From NCBI GenBank assembly GCA_021802685.1, contig JAJZRM010000009.1, positions 1 through 20,172 on the forward strand: a stretch of 20,172 bases of DNA, written 5' to 3'. Of the stretch, positions 1 through 7,627 are shown in pieces (position 1 is the first letter of the stretch; the number at the start of each line of letters is the position of its first letter). The translations under genes and the position numbers were made by a program. The notes beneath the pieces are model-generated. The model was not told the DNA's origin, ran no database searches, and saw only the letters and a list, made by a program, of their open reading frames with translations. This DNA comes from Deltaproteobacteria bacterium. Lineage in GTDB: Bacteria; Desulfobacterota; Deferrimicrobia; Deferrimicrobiales; Deferrimicrobiaceae.

Positions 1-30
1 GGGAATCATAGTTCGAGAAACCGGGAATCG

Positions 31-1434
31 ATGGACATCCTGCTCCTGCGGCCCCACCCGGGCGGCGAACAATTCGGCCTCGGTCCGTTCTTCCGCGTGG
101 AACCGCTCGGCCTCGAATACGTCGGGGCGGCGCTCCGCGCGCGGGGCCACCGGACGACGATCGCGGACCTCCGGTTCCGTCCCGGCGCAGCCGCCTGGGT
201 GCGGCGCACCCGCCCGCGGCTGGTCGGCATCTCCTGCGCGCATGCCCTGGAATTCGACAGGGTCCGCGAGACCGCCGCGGAGGTCCGTCGGGTTTCCCCC
301 GATGCCTTCATCCTGGCCGGAGGGCACGCCGCGGCGGCGCATCCCGGCCCCTTGAAGTGCGACGAGATCGACGCGATCTGCCTCGACGACGGCGAGGAGC
401 CGGCGGCGGCCGTCGCGGACGCGCTGGAGGGCAAGCGGGAAATCGCGGAGATCCCCGGCCTCCTTCTCCGGACGGGGGAAGGGTGGGTCCCCTCCCCGCC
501 CGTCTCCGAAAGGGTTTCCCTCGACCGCGTCGGCCTCCCCGCCCGCGACCTCGTGGAGCGCCATCGGAAGGGATACTACTGCCTGCTCTTCAAGCCGGTC
601 TGGCTGATCGAGACCACGAGAGGGTGCCCCTACCGGTGCAGCTTCTGCTCGGTCTGGCAACTGTACGACCGAACGTTCCGCGAACGCTCGATCGAAAACG
701 TGGCGGAGGATTTCCTCTCCACGGGCCCTTCCGTCTTCGTGGCCGACGACCTGTTCTGGCATCCGCCGGAGCGCAGCATCGAGATGGCGAAGGCGCTTCG
801 GCGGCGCGGCGTCTTCAAGCGCTGGATCCTCGTCCAGACGCGCACGGACATCATCCGCCGGGACCCCGCCGTGCTGGAGGCATGGCGGCCCCTCGCCCGC
901 GATTTCGACATCTTCCTCGGCCTTGAGGCCGCGTCCGACGACGGGTTGACCCGGTTGGACAAGGACTCGGGGATCGGCGAGAGCGTCGAGGCCGTGCGGA
1001 TCGCGCGCTCCATGCGGTACGGGGTGAACGGGAACTTCCTGGTCGACCCCGACTGGACCGAGCGGGATTTCCTGGAGCTCTGGGATTTTGTCGCCATGCA
1101 CGGCCTCCAGCGGGCCGGGTACACGATCCTCACGCCGTTGCCCGGAACCGAGCTGTTCCGGAAGCTCACGCCGCGTCTCCGGAGAAACTCCTGGGACCGG
1201 TACGACATGCACCACGTCCTCTGGGAACCGCGCCTCGGGATCGACAGGTTCTTCGAGCTCTACGCCGAGACCTGGCGCCGATCCATCCTGAACACGTCCG
1301 GAGAAAAATCGTGGGGGGACTGGATGCGGCAGGTGCGCTTGGCCCAGATCCCCTACCTCACCCGCGTCCTGCTCCGGACGCAGAAGATCATGGACGCCGG
1401 GGCCTATATCAAGGATCACCGGCCGTCGGGCTAG
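31..1434 (+). CDS. hpnR: B12-binding-type radical SAM protein, probable hopanoid C-3 methylase
   Basis: 467 residues. The N-terminal ~170 residues form a Rossmann-like cobalamin-binding-type domain with the entry FFRVEPLGLEYVGAAL (20-35) and a GGH turn near 97-99. A radical SAM domain follows with the cluster motif C199-x3-C203-x2-C206, continuing as CSVWQLY. From memory, CSVWQLY, VADDLFWHP, LTPLPGT, YDMHHVLWEPRLG and the FFELYAETWRRSILN tail are typical of HpnR, which methylates hopanoids at C-3 in the inner membrane using SAM and methylcobalamin. A canonical DxHxxG base-off B12 motif is not visible, as is common in this class. Start ATG 31; the upstream GGGAAT is only a weak ribosome site. 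The gene converges on the ATP-grasp gene with a 2-base gap. It could instead be another class B methylase; radical SAM/B12 class is near certain, HpnR identity likely. Confidence 0.72.
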   Translation: MDILLLRPHPGGEQFGLGPFFRVEPLGLEYVGAALRARGHRTTIADLRFRPGAAAWVRRTRPRLVGISCAHALEFDRVRETAAEVRRVSPDAFILAGGHAAAAHPGPLKCDEIDAICLDDGEEPAAAVADALEGKREIAEIPGLLLRTGEGWVPSPPVSERVSLDRVGLPARDLVERHRKGYYCLLFKPVWLIETTRGCPYRCSFCSVWQLYDRTFRERSIENVAEDFLSTGPSVFVADDLFWHPPERSIEMAKALRRRGVFKRWILVQTRTDIIRRDPAVLEAWRPLARDFDIFLGLEAASDDGLTRLDKDSGIGESVEAVRIARSMRYGVNGNFLVDPDWTERDFLELWDFVAMHGLQRAGYTILTPLPGTELFRKLTPRLRRNSWDRYDMHHVLWEPRLGIDRFFELYAETWRRSILNTSGEKSWGDWMRQVRLAQIPYLTRVLLRTQKIMDAGAYIKDHRPSG

Positions 1435-1436
1435 CC

Positions 1437-2609
1437 TCACCCGAACATCACCCGGCGCAGTTCCCGGTCGTACACCGCGGCGAGGAGGGACGATACGCGT
1501 CCCAGGACGGGCCACGGATCCTTCGATGAAAGAAGGTCGTCCGGAATGGAGAAGTCGAGCAGTCCGGGCTTCATCCGGAACCGGGCCGGGCTCTTCACGA
1601 AATGCATGAGCTCCCCGTGAAGCAACGATCGGGTGCGGATCCCGACGCGATACTCCCCCGGCGTCTCCACATCGCCGTCCATCGCCATCCTGAACAGGAG
1701 GAAGGGGAAATCCACCCCGCTCACGATCGCGAGATGAAGCGAGCCCCAGAACCTGGGGTTCACCTCCAATAGCTTCGGCCGGCCATCGCGGGGATCCACC
1801 TTGAACTCCGCCATCGCGACGCCCACCCACCCCAACCCGGACAACAGCGCTTCCGCGGTCCGGCGCAACCCGTCGTCCCGGATGCTTTCCCGGAGGGTGC
1901 CGGGCCCGCCGGTCGCCGGATACTCCCGCAACCGGCGATAGGCGAACGACGCCCTCGGGACGGAGGAGTAGTTCATCAACACACCCACCCCGAGGGCATC
2001 CCCGCCCTTCGGCAGAAGCTCCTGCACGATCGGTCCCGGAAAGCCGTCGTGGACCCGGCGGTACGTCGCCGGGAACTCTCCGGGCGTCGATGCGACGGCG
2101 ATCCCCCTTCCGCCGGAGGAGAACCTGGGTTTCACGAGGACGGGATAGGGAAGGTCCTTCGCCATCGAAGCCGCCTCTTCCGGCCCCGGCGGGAAGAACG
2201 TGGCCGGCGTCTCGATGCCGCGCCCGGCCGCGAACTTCATCAACTCCCCTTTGTCGTTTACCCGGACCGCGAGGTCCGCGCCCGCGAAGGGGAACCGCGC
2301 GTACCGTTCCACCAGGCCGCGGTGACGGGCGAGGAGCGTCTGGGTGGAAAATTCCATCGGGAGGACCGCGTCGTATTTTCCGGCGCGCAGCTCCTCTTCC
2401 AAGGCGCGAAGGAACGGGCCGGGATCCGGAAACGGGGAAGGGTGGAGGAAACGGCGGGAGCAGTACCGGGAAACCATCGCCGGAGCGAGACGCGTCCTTT
2501 CGCCGACCCCGACGAAGAACCCCCGCTCCCCGAACGACCGGACGGCCGCCACCGTCTTGTTCCAAAGGCCGTCGAGGACCAGGACCCGGAAACGATCAGG
2601 CGTTCGCAA
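1437..2609 (-). CDS. ATP-grasp carboxylate-amine ligase-like protein
   Basis: About 390 residues if started at the TTG at 2609. An N-terminal pre-ATP-grasp Rossmann-like part (RVLVLDGLWNKTVAAVRS, 8-24) is followed by the ATP-binding lysine and glycine-rich loop (VLVKPRFSSGGRGI, 157-170) and the metal-binding LLEVNPRFWGS (280-290). ATP-grasp enzymes of this carbamoyl-phosphate-synthase-like type activate a carboxylate as acyl phosphate and ligate it to an amine or thiol; the substrate here is unknown. Start choice: the frame stays open upstream, but that part lies inside the radical SAM gene and reads as a low-complexity shadow. The TTG at 2609 has GGTGGAAG just upstream and gives a 14-base overlap with the preceding gene. 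It is the last gene of the acyltransferase / Tes-like operon, so a lipid or envelope substrate is my inference. Confidence 0.8.
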   Translation of the reverse strand: MRTPDRFRVLVLDGLWNKTVAAVRSFGERGFFVGVGERTRLAPAMVSRYCSRRFLHPSPFPDPGPFLRALEEELRAGKYDAVLPMEFSTQTLLARHRGLVERYARFPFAGADLAVRVNDKGELMKFAAGRGIETPATFFPPGPEEAASMAKDLPYPVLVKPRFSSGGRGIAVASTPGEFPATYRRVHDGFPGPIVQELLPKGGDALGVGVLMNYSSVPRASFAYRRLREYPATGGPGTLRESIRDDGLRRTAEALLSGLGWVGVAMAEFKVDPRDGRPKLLEVNPRFWGSLHLAIVSGVDFPFLLFRMAMDGDVETPGEYRVGIRTRSLLHGELMHFVKSPARFRMKPGLLDFSIPDDLLSSKDPWPVLGRVSSLLAAVYDRELRRVMFG

Positions 2610-4155
2610 TCCCGTCTTCCACCCGTTTCCGGTAGGTGGGACCGGCATTGTAGGTGCAGAAGGGGTAGATTCTCCCGTCCGGGCCCGCGTAGTGCACCCC
2701 GCAACGCGACACCCTTTCCAGGTCGAAATTGTATGCATCCATGAAATGCATGGCGAGGACATAAAACGTCTTGTACGTGTGGCCCTTGTGCTTTTCCTCC
2801 CAGGAATACCTCTTGTCGGCGAACCCGTCGAGCGTCTTGAGGAACCTGTAGAACGTCAGCCCCTCGGGGGCCGATCCGCCGTCGAAGAACCGGTGGAACG
2901 CCTGCAGGGCCTTGATCCTGGACAACGTCTTCGCCTTCACGCGTCCCGCGGCGATGGAGAGGCGATCCACCTCCCTCAGGAGCCCGAGCAGGTCGAGGAA
3001 CCGGGTCACCGGCACCGCGTTTCTCCGTTGATCGACAAATAACAGCGACATCAGGCCGCAGTGGGGATGGCAGGCCTGGTTGACCGGCTCCGTTCCGGAA
3101 AGGGCCCCGGCGAACCGGACAAGCGGCGCGGCCGAGTTCAGCGGGAACCAGTCATCGACGGGATGGGTGGCCCCCGTCTGCAGGCTGAACTCCCTGGCGA
3201 GATCGGAAAGGGTGAACCGGTTCTTCAACCGATCCGCCTCTTCGGTCCGCCCGATGAAGCTGATCGGCTGGAACGAGATCCCGGAGACCAGATCGAGGTT
3301 CCCGAAGGCGAGGCGGTACAGGTCGCCGATCTGGTGGTCGTTCACTCCCCGGGCGATGGTCGGGACGAACACGACGCGCAGGCCCGCTCGTCGCGCCGAT
3401 TCCAGGATGCCCAACTTGGTTTCCAGGAGCGCCTTCCCGCGGAACTTGACGAAGACGTCGTCGGTGACACCGTCCATCTGGAGATACAGGTAATGAAGAC
3501 CGGCCTCGCGCGCCCTGCGGGCGAAATCCCCATCGGCGAACTTCAGCCCGTTGGTGGCGGCCTGGATGTGGGAAAAACCCATGTCCCGGGCGGATGAAAC
3601 GATATCGAGGAAGCGGGGATGAAGGGTCGGTTCGCCCCCGGAAAACTGGACGGCGAACGCCGGGGCGGGACGCTGCGCCCGGAATCGACGCAGGATCTCC
3701 ACGGCCTGTTCGAAGGTGAGTTCGTAGGGGGCGCGGTTGGCGTTCGCGAAACAGACGCCGCACGACAGGTTGCACCGGGAGGTCAGGTCCACGTTGGCAA
3801 GGGAAGTGTGGCAGGTGTGGTACCCGCAGATCCCGCATCGTTCCGGGCAATCCGCTCCCGCCGCTTCCGCCGGGTTCGAGAATCCTCTGCCGTCCCCGAA
3901 ATACCAATCCGCCATCCGACGGTACAGTTCCGCGTCGGAAAACACCACGTCGGAAAAGGCGCCGTGCCCCGGGCAGGTCTTCCGCATGACGACCCGCCCA
4001 TCCTCCACCTCGATGAGCGCCGGGATGGTCGCGAGGCATTCCGGGCAGATGGACCGCGTGCGTTTCGGAAGGTCGAGGGACAACGGCTCCGCCGTCCGGC
4101 CGCTGAGCGTCGTTCCGGGGCTCCCGGGCTTCGTTCCAGGCAGGTTTCCGCCCAT
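2596..4155 (-). CDS. Radical SAM protein of the Tes/MJ0619 family (tetraether-lipid synthase-like)
   Basis: 519 residues. In order: a rubredoxin/zinc-ribbon-like site (C37-PE-C40 and C61-PGHG), a cysteine patch C103-x3-C107-x2-C110-x4-C115, the radical SAM cluster C128-x3-C132-x2-C135 (SRCNLSCGVCFANAN), SGGEPTLHP (172-180), and a C-terminal cysteine region (NQACHPHCGL; CGVHYAGPDGRIYPFCTYN) expected to bind further clusters. This architecture is that of COG1964/MJ0619; archaeal Tes uses it to join lipid tails by C-C bonds between isoprenoid chains, and MJ0619 has also been linked to pterin methylation. The bacterial substrate cannot be read from sequence. Start ATG 4155 shares one base with the stop of the acyltransferase gene (TGATG), with GGAGAG upstream. 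Placement directly after an acyltransferase supports a lipid role by inference. Confidence 0.82.
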   Translation of the reverse strand: MGGNLPGTKPGSPGTTLSGRTAEPLSLDLPKRTRSICPECLATIPALIEVEDGRVVMRKTCPGHGAFSDVVFSDAELYRRMADWYFGDGRGFSNPAEAAGADCPERCGICGYHTCHTSLANVDLTSRCNLSCGVCFANANRAPYELTFEQAVEILRRFRAQRPAPAFAVQFSGGEPTLHPRFLDIVSSARDMGFSHIQAATNGLKFADGDFARRAREAGLHYLYLQMDGVTDDVFVKFRGKALLETKLGILESARRAGLRVVFVPTIARGVNDHQIGDLYRLAFGNLDLVSGISFQPISFIGRTEEADRLKNRFTLSDLAREFSLQTGATHPVDDWFPLNSAAPLVRFAGALSGTEPVNQACHPHCGLMSLLFVDQRRNAVPVTRFLDLLGLLREVDRLSIAAGRVKAKTLSRIKALQAFHRFFDGGSAPEGLTFYRFLKTLDGFADKRYSWEEKHKGHTYKTFYVLAMHFMDAYNFDLERVSRCGVHYAGPDGRIYPFCTYNAGPTYRKRVEDGIANA

Positions 4156-5069
4156 CAGGACTCTCCGAGGACTTTCCCGGGTGGGTCTTCCGGAAAACGC
4201 TCGAAATTATACCATTGGTCCGGATACCTGGTGATGATTTGTTCCAGGGACCGCGCCACGATCCGGGCGTACGGCGCATCGTCCCGGCCCTCCGCCATGA
4301 ACGGCTTTTCGTAGATCCCGATATAGGAGCGTCCGGACCGGACGACGAATCCGGGAAGGATCATCGCCCCCGTCGCCCTGCTGAGCACGAACGGCCCGCG
4401 GGGGAGAAGGCGGGGCTTGCCGAATATGTCCACCTGCACCCCGTTCCCGTTCTCCCAGCGGTCCACCAGCATGGCCACCACCTCGCCTCTTCGCAGGGCG
4501 GCCATCATTTCCAGCGCGGCGAACGGCGTGCCGTCCAGGAGGATCGTCCGGATGTCGTATCGTTTCCTGTACGTCTCGCGGATATCGTTGATCTCGGGAG
4601 CGATGTCCGGCAGCCCCACGACGTTCAACGTCAACCCTTTGGACACGAAATACAGGCCCCCCAGCTCCCAGTTCCCGATATGCCCGGTTACGAGAAGGAT
4701 CCCCCGGCCGGCCCGAAGCGCCGTGTCGATGTGTTCTCCGCCTTCCACCCCCGATATCTCCCCCTCGAGTTTCCCGGGGGACATGCCGCGATAGCGGCCG
4801 AAATCCACGAGGGAACGGGCATAGTTCCGGAAGATCCGTTTCGCGAGACCCTCGATTTCCCGGGGGGGGGATTCCGGGAACGCGCTCCGCAGGTTTTCCC
4901 TGACGTTTCGATCCCTCGCCTTGTAGCATATCCGGGACGCATCGCCCACGAAGTCCGCCAGGGAATACAGGATCGTCCGGGGAATCCGGTTCGCCATGGA
5001 AAAGCCGAGCCGGTAGAACCACGGGCTGGAAAGGACATGGCGAAAGGATTGTGCGGCTCCGTCGGACAT
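4155..5069 (-). CDS. LpxL/HtrB-family lysophospholipid (lipid A-type) acyltransferase
   Basis: 304 residues from ATG 5069. The catalytic HxxxxE of the family is seen as H130-IGNW-E135 (VTGHIGNWELGG). Other family marks are NRIPRTILYSLADF near 28-40, RNVRENLRSAFPE (54-66), and the late LPRGPFVLSRATGA block expected to contact the acyl donor or phosphate. These enzymes transfer an acyl chain to a lipid at the inner membrane; LpxL acts on lipid A precursors, but relatives act on other glycolipids. First gene of a three-gene minus-strand operon; its stop overlaps the next start. The start is uncertain: TTG 5075 and ATG 5093 are in frame, and the GAGGA at 5087-5091 lies 11 bases before TTG 5075 and 17 before ATG 5069. 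A run of nine C (coding strand) covers codons 67-70. Confidence 0.85.
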   Translation of the reverse strand: MSDGAAQSFRHVLSSPWFYRLGFSMANRIPRTILYSLADFVGDASRICYKARDRNVRENLRSAFPESPPREIEGLAKRIFRNYARSLVDFGRYRGMSPGKLEGEISGVEGGEHIDTALRAGRGILLVTGHIGNWELGGLYFVSKGLTLNVVGLPDIAPEINDIRETYRKRYDIRTILLDGTPFAALEMMAALRRGEVVAMLVDRWENGNGVQVDIFGKPRLLPRGPFVLSRATGAMILPGFVVRSGRSYIGIYEKPFMAEGRDDAPYARIVARSLEQIITRYPDQWYNFERFPEDPPGKVLGES

Positions 5070-5089
5070 GGTCAATAAATACCATGTCC
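5064..5089. promoter_or_regulatory. Perfect 9-base inverted repeat at divergent gene starts
   Basis: Arms GGACATGGT (5064-5072) and ACCATGTCC (5081-5089) are exact reverse complements around the AT-rich spacer CAATAAAT. It lies in the roughly 40-base gap between the acyltransferase start and the start of the ABC solute-binding protein and includes the acyltransferase ATG at 5069. It could be a dimeric repressor operator controlling both directions or an RNA hairpin masking the start codon. The symmetry is seen; the function is inferred. Confidence 0.5.
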
Positions 5090-5111
5090 TCATCGGTGAT
5101 ACCATTTCGGC

Positions 5112-6710
5112 ATGGGATCTCCCCGGCATCGCCGTCTCCTCCCCTTCTTCCTGTCCATCGGGCTGCTCGGCGGCGTTTGGGGATGCGCCCAGAAGCTCCC
5201 GATCGACGAGGGGCGGCTGGTGATCGCGCTGCCGGGGACGCCGGTTTCCCTCGACCCGCGGCTGGCCACGGACGCGTACGGGGAGCAGGTCCTCCAGATG
5301 ACGCACGCCTCCCTCGTGCGGCTGGACGCGGCCGGCGATCCCATGTCGGAGCTGGCCGAGACGTGGGAAACACCGGACCCGCAGACGTACGTGTTCCGCC
5401 TGCGGCCGGGCTTGCGGTTCCACGACGGACGGCCGCTCACGTCGGCCGACGTCCGGGACACCTTCGCCTGGATCCTCGACCCGGCACGCCGTTCGCCCCA
5501 CCGGGCGATGTACCGGACCATCGCATCGATCGGGACGCCGGACGCGCGGACCGTCGTCTTCCGCCTGTCGGAGCCGTTCGCCCCTTTCCTCTCCACGATG
5601 GCGCGCGGGATCGTGCCCGCGGGAAGCCCGGCGGGAGGGTACACGCCGCCCGCGGGGGCGGGACCGTACCGCATCGACGACGTGTCGCCCGACGGCGAGG
5701 CGCGGCTTTCGGCCTTCGACGTCTACCACGGCGGACCTCCCGGGATCCGCGCGGTCACGGTGAAGTTCGTCCCCGACAGCAACGTCCGGTTCCTCGAACT
5801 GAAGATGGGGAGCGTCAACTTCGCGCTGAACGGGGTGGACCCCGACATGCTCCCTGCCGTGGAGGCGGCGGGACGCCTGGCCGTGGAGGAGGCTCCCGGG
5901 GGGAACGTCTCCTACCTCGGCTTCAACCTGCGCGACCGCGCCTTGTCCGACCCGCGGGTGCGCCGCGCGATCGCGCTGGCCATCGACCGCGACGCCATCG
6001 TCCGGACGATCTGGAAGGGGCACGCCGACGTCGCCGAATCGATCCTCCCGGCGGGTTCCTGGGCGCGCGACCCGGCGCTTCCCCCCGTGCGCCCGGACCT
6101 CGCCCGGGCGAGACGGCTTCTCGATGAGGCAGGGTACCCCGATCCGAGCGGCGACGGCGCCGGTTCCACCGTTCTTCCCGGTCCCCGCCCCCGCCTCCGG
6201 CTGACGTACAAGACGTCGCAGAACGAAGTGCGCCGCCGCGTCGCCACGGTGATCCAGGAGCAGCTGCGACAGATTGGAATTTCCGTTGAAATCCAATCGC
6301 TTGAATGGGGAACCTTCTTCTCCGACATCAAGAAAGGAAATTTCCAGTTGTACTCCCTTACGTGGGTGGGGATCTCCGATCCCGACATCTACCGCAACGC
6401 GTTCCATTCGCGAAGCGCTCCTCCCGACGGCGCCAACCGCGGCGGGTACTCGAACGCGCGGGTCGACCGTCTGACGGACGCCGCGCGGCGGGAGATGTCC
6501 CGGGAAAAACGGCGTGAAATGTACCTCGAAGTGCAGCGGGTCCTCGCGCGCGACCTCCCCGTCTTCCCCTTGTGGGCGGGCAGGAACCTCCTCGTCCGGG
6601 ACCGGCGGCTCATAGGGTTCTCGCTCGCCCCGGACGAGAACTACGCCTCCGTGCGCGCCATGCGCGTCGCGCCGAAACCGTCCGTCGCGGCGGCGGGAGC
6701 CGCCCGTTGA
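5112..6710 (+). CDS. ABC transporter solute-binding lipoprotein, family 5 (oligopeptide/dipeptide type)
   Basis: 532 residues. The N-terminus is a signal sequence (basic RHRR, then a hydrophobic stretch) ending at C25 in GVWGC; the tryptophan at -2 makes the lipobox slightly unusual. The mature part is a standard SBP_bac_5 domain: LPGTPVSLDPRLATDAYG near the start, DGRPLTSADVRDTF, LGFNLRDRALSDPRVRRAIALAIDRDAI in mid-protein and a typical late VQRVLARDLPVFPLW. This class binds peptides, nickel or, in some cases, murein peptides in the periplasm and delivers them to the membrane permeases. It is first of a four-gene run (binding protein, two permeases, NagZ). The NagZ neighbour suggests cell-wall peptides or muropeptides as ligand, which is inference. 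The start lacks a strong ribosome site. Confidence 0.92.
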   Translation: MGSPRHRRLLPFFLSIGLLGGVWGCAQKLPIDEGRLVIALPGTPVSLDPRLATDAYGEQVLQMTHASLVRLDAAGDPMSELAETWETPDPQTYVFRLRPGLRFHDGRPLTSADVRDTFAWILDPARRSPHRAMYRTIASIGTPDARTVVFRLSEPFAPFLSTMARGIVPAGSPAGGYTPPAGAGPYRIDDVSPDGEARLSAFDVYHGGPPGIRAVTVKFVPDSNVRFLELKMGSVNFALNGVDPDMLPAVEAAGRLAVEEAPGGNVSYLGFNLRDRALSDPRVRRAIALAIDRDAIVRTIWKGHADVAESILPAGSWARDPALPPVRPDLARARRLLDEAGYPDPSGDGAGSTVLPGPRPRLRLTYKTSQNEVRRRVATVIQEQLRQIGISVEIQSLEWGTFFSDIKKGNFQLYSLTWVGISDPDIYRNAFHSRSAPPDGANRGGYSNARVDRLTDAARREMSREKRREMYLEVQRVLARDLPVFPLWAGRNLLVRDRRLIGFSLAPDENYASVRAMRVAPKPSVAAAGAAR

Positions 6711-7627
6711 ACCGATATTTCCTGCGGCGGCTGCTGCACGCCGTCCCCGTGGCGTTCGGCGTGGTCACCGTGGTCTTCCTCCTCCTCCACATGATGCCGG
6801 GGGACCCGGTCGAGATCATGCTCGGCGAAAGCGCCGTGCCCGCGCTGAAAGAGGAGCTTCGCAAGGAGTTGCACCTCGACCGGCCGGTCCTCGTCCAGTA
6901 TGTTGAATTCCTCGCCGGCCTGCCGCGCGGCGACCTGGGGGTGTCGTTCCGCAGCCACGAGCCCGTGGCGCGGGAGATCGCTCGGCGGTTCCCCGCCACC
7001 CTGCTGCTGGCCGCGACCTCCATCGCCGTGGCGATCCTGGTCGCCCTTCCGTTGGGGATGCTGGCGGCCACGCGCCGGGGGAAGGCGGCGGATTACCTGT
7101 CGGGAATCGCCGCGATGCTTTCCCTGTCGATCCCGAACTTCCTGCTGGGGCCGCTGCTGGTCCTCGCCTTCTCGGTTCAGATGGGGATCCTCCCCGTGTC
7201 CGGCTACGGGTCGGCGCGCCACCTGGTCCTGCCCGCCGCGACGTTGGGAACGGGGATGGCCGCCCTGTTGACGCGGATGGTCCGCGCCACCCTGCTCGAG
7301 GAACTGAGGAAGGAGTACGTCACGGCCGCCGAGGCGCGGGGGTTGTCGCGCCGGGCGGCGGTCGCGATGCACGCGCTGCGCAACGCCCTGGTGCCCGTGG
7401 CCACGGTGCTGGGGCTGTCGTTCGGCGCGGTCCTGGCGGGGAGCGTCATCGCGGAGACGATCTTCGCCTGGCCGGGGATCGGTCGACTCCTGATCCAGGC
7501 GATCGACGCGCGGGATTATCCGCTGGTGCAAGGCTGCGTCCTCGTCATCGCCCTCTGCACGGTCGCGGTGAACCTGGCGACGGACCTCCTGTGCGCGCGC
7601 CTCGACCCGAGGATCCGGTATGAATGA
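6707..7627 (+). CDS. dppB: Peptide-type ABC transporter permease, DppB-like
   Basis: 306 residues from the TTG at 6707, which overlaps the previous stop as TTGA and follows GGGAG at 6696-6700. The opening NRYFLRRLLHAVPVAFGVVTVVFLLLHMMPGDP is the classic DppB/OppB first helix with the conserved MPGDP. About six membrane helices follow, and the cytoplasmic EAA loop is seen as EYVTAAEARGLSRRAAVAMHALRNALVP, which docks the ATPase. The ending WPGIGRLLIQAIDARDYPLVQG is also typical. It forms a heterodimer with the next permease. No ATPase gene is present in the window, so energising subunits must be encoded elsewhere. Confidence 0.93.
   Translation: MNRYFLRRLLHAVPVAFGVVTVVFLLLHMMPGDPVEIMLGESAVPALKEELRKELHLDRPVLVQYVEFLAGLPRGDLGVSFRSHEPVAREIARRFPATLLLAATSIAVAILVALPLGMLAATRRGKAADYLSGIAAMLSLSIPNFLLGPLLVLAFSVQMGILPVSGYGSARHLVLPAATLGTGMAALLTRMVRATLLEELRKEYVTAAEARGLSRRAAVAMHALRNALVPVATVLGLSFGAVLAGSVIAETIFAWPGIGRLLIQAIDARDYPLVQGCVLVIALCTVAVNLATDLLCARLDPRIRYE

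Noticed and set aside
2610..2762. Upstream start for the ATP-grasp gene at 2762
   Set aside because: It lies wholly within the end of the radical SAM gene, whose C-terminal cysteine motif is conserved; the extra residues resemble no domain.
5070..6407. Upstream extension of the acyltransferase frame to about 750 residues
   Set aside because: It is antisense to the well-supported solute-binding protein gene and has the low-complexity look of GC-rich shadow frames.
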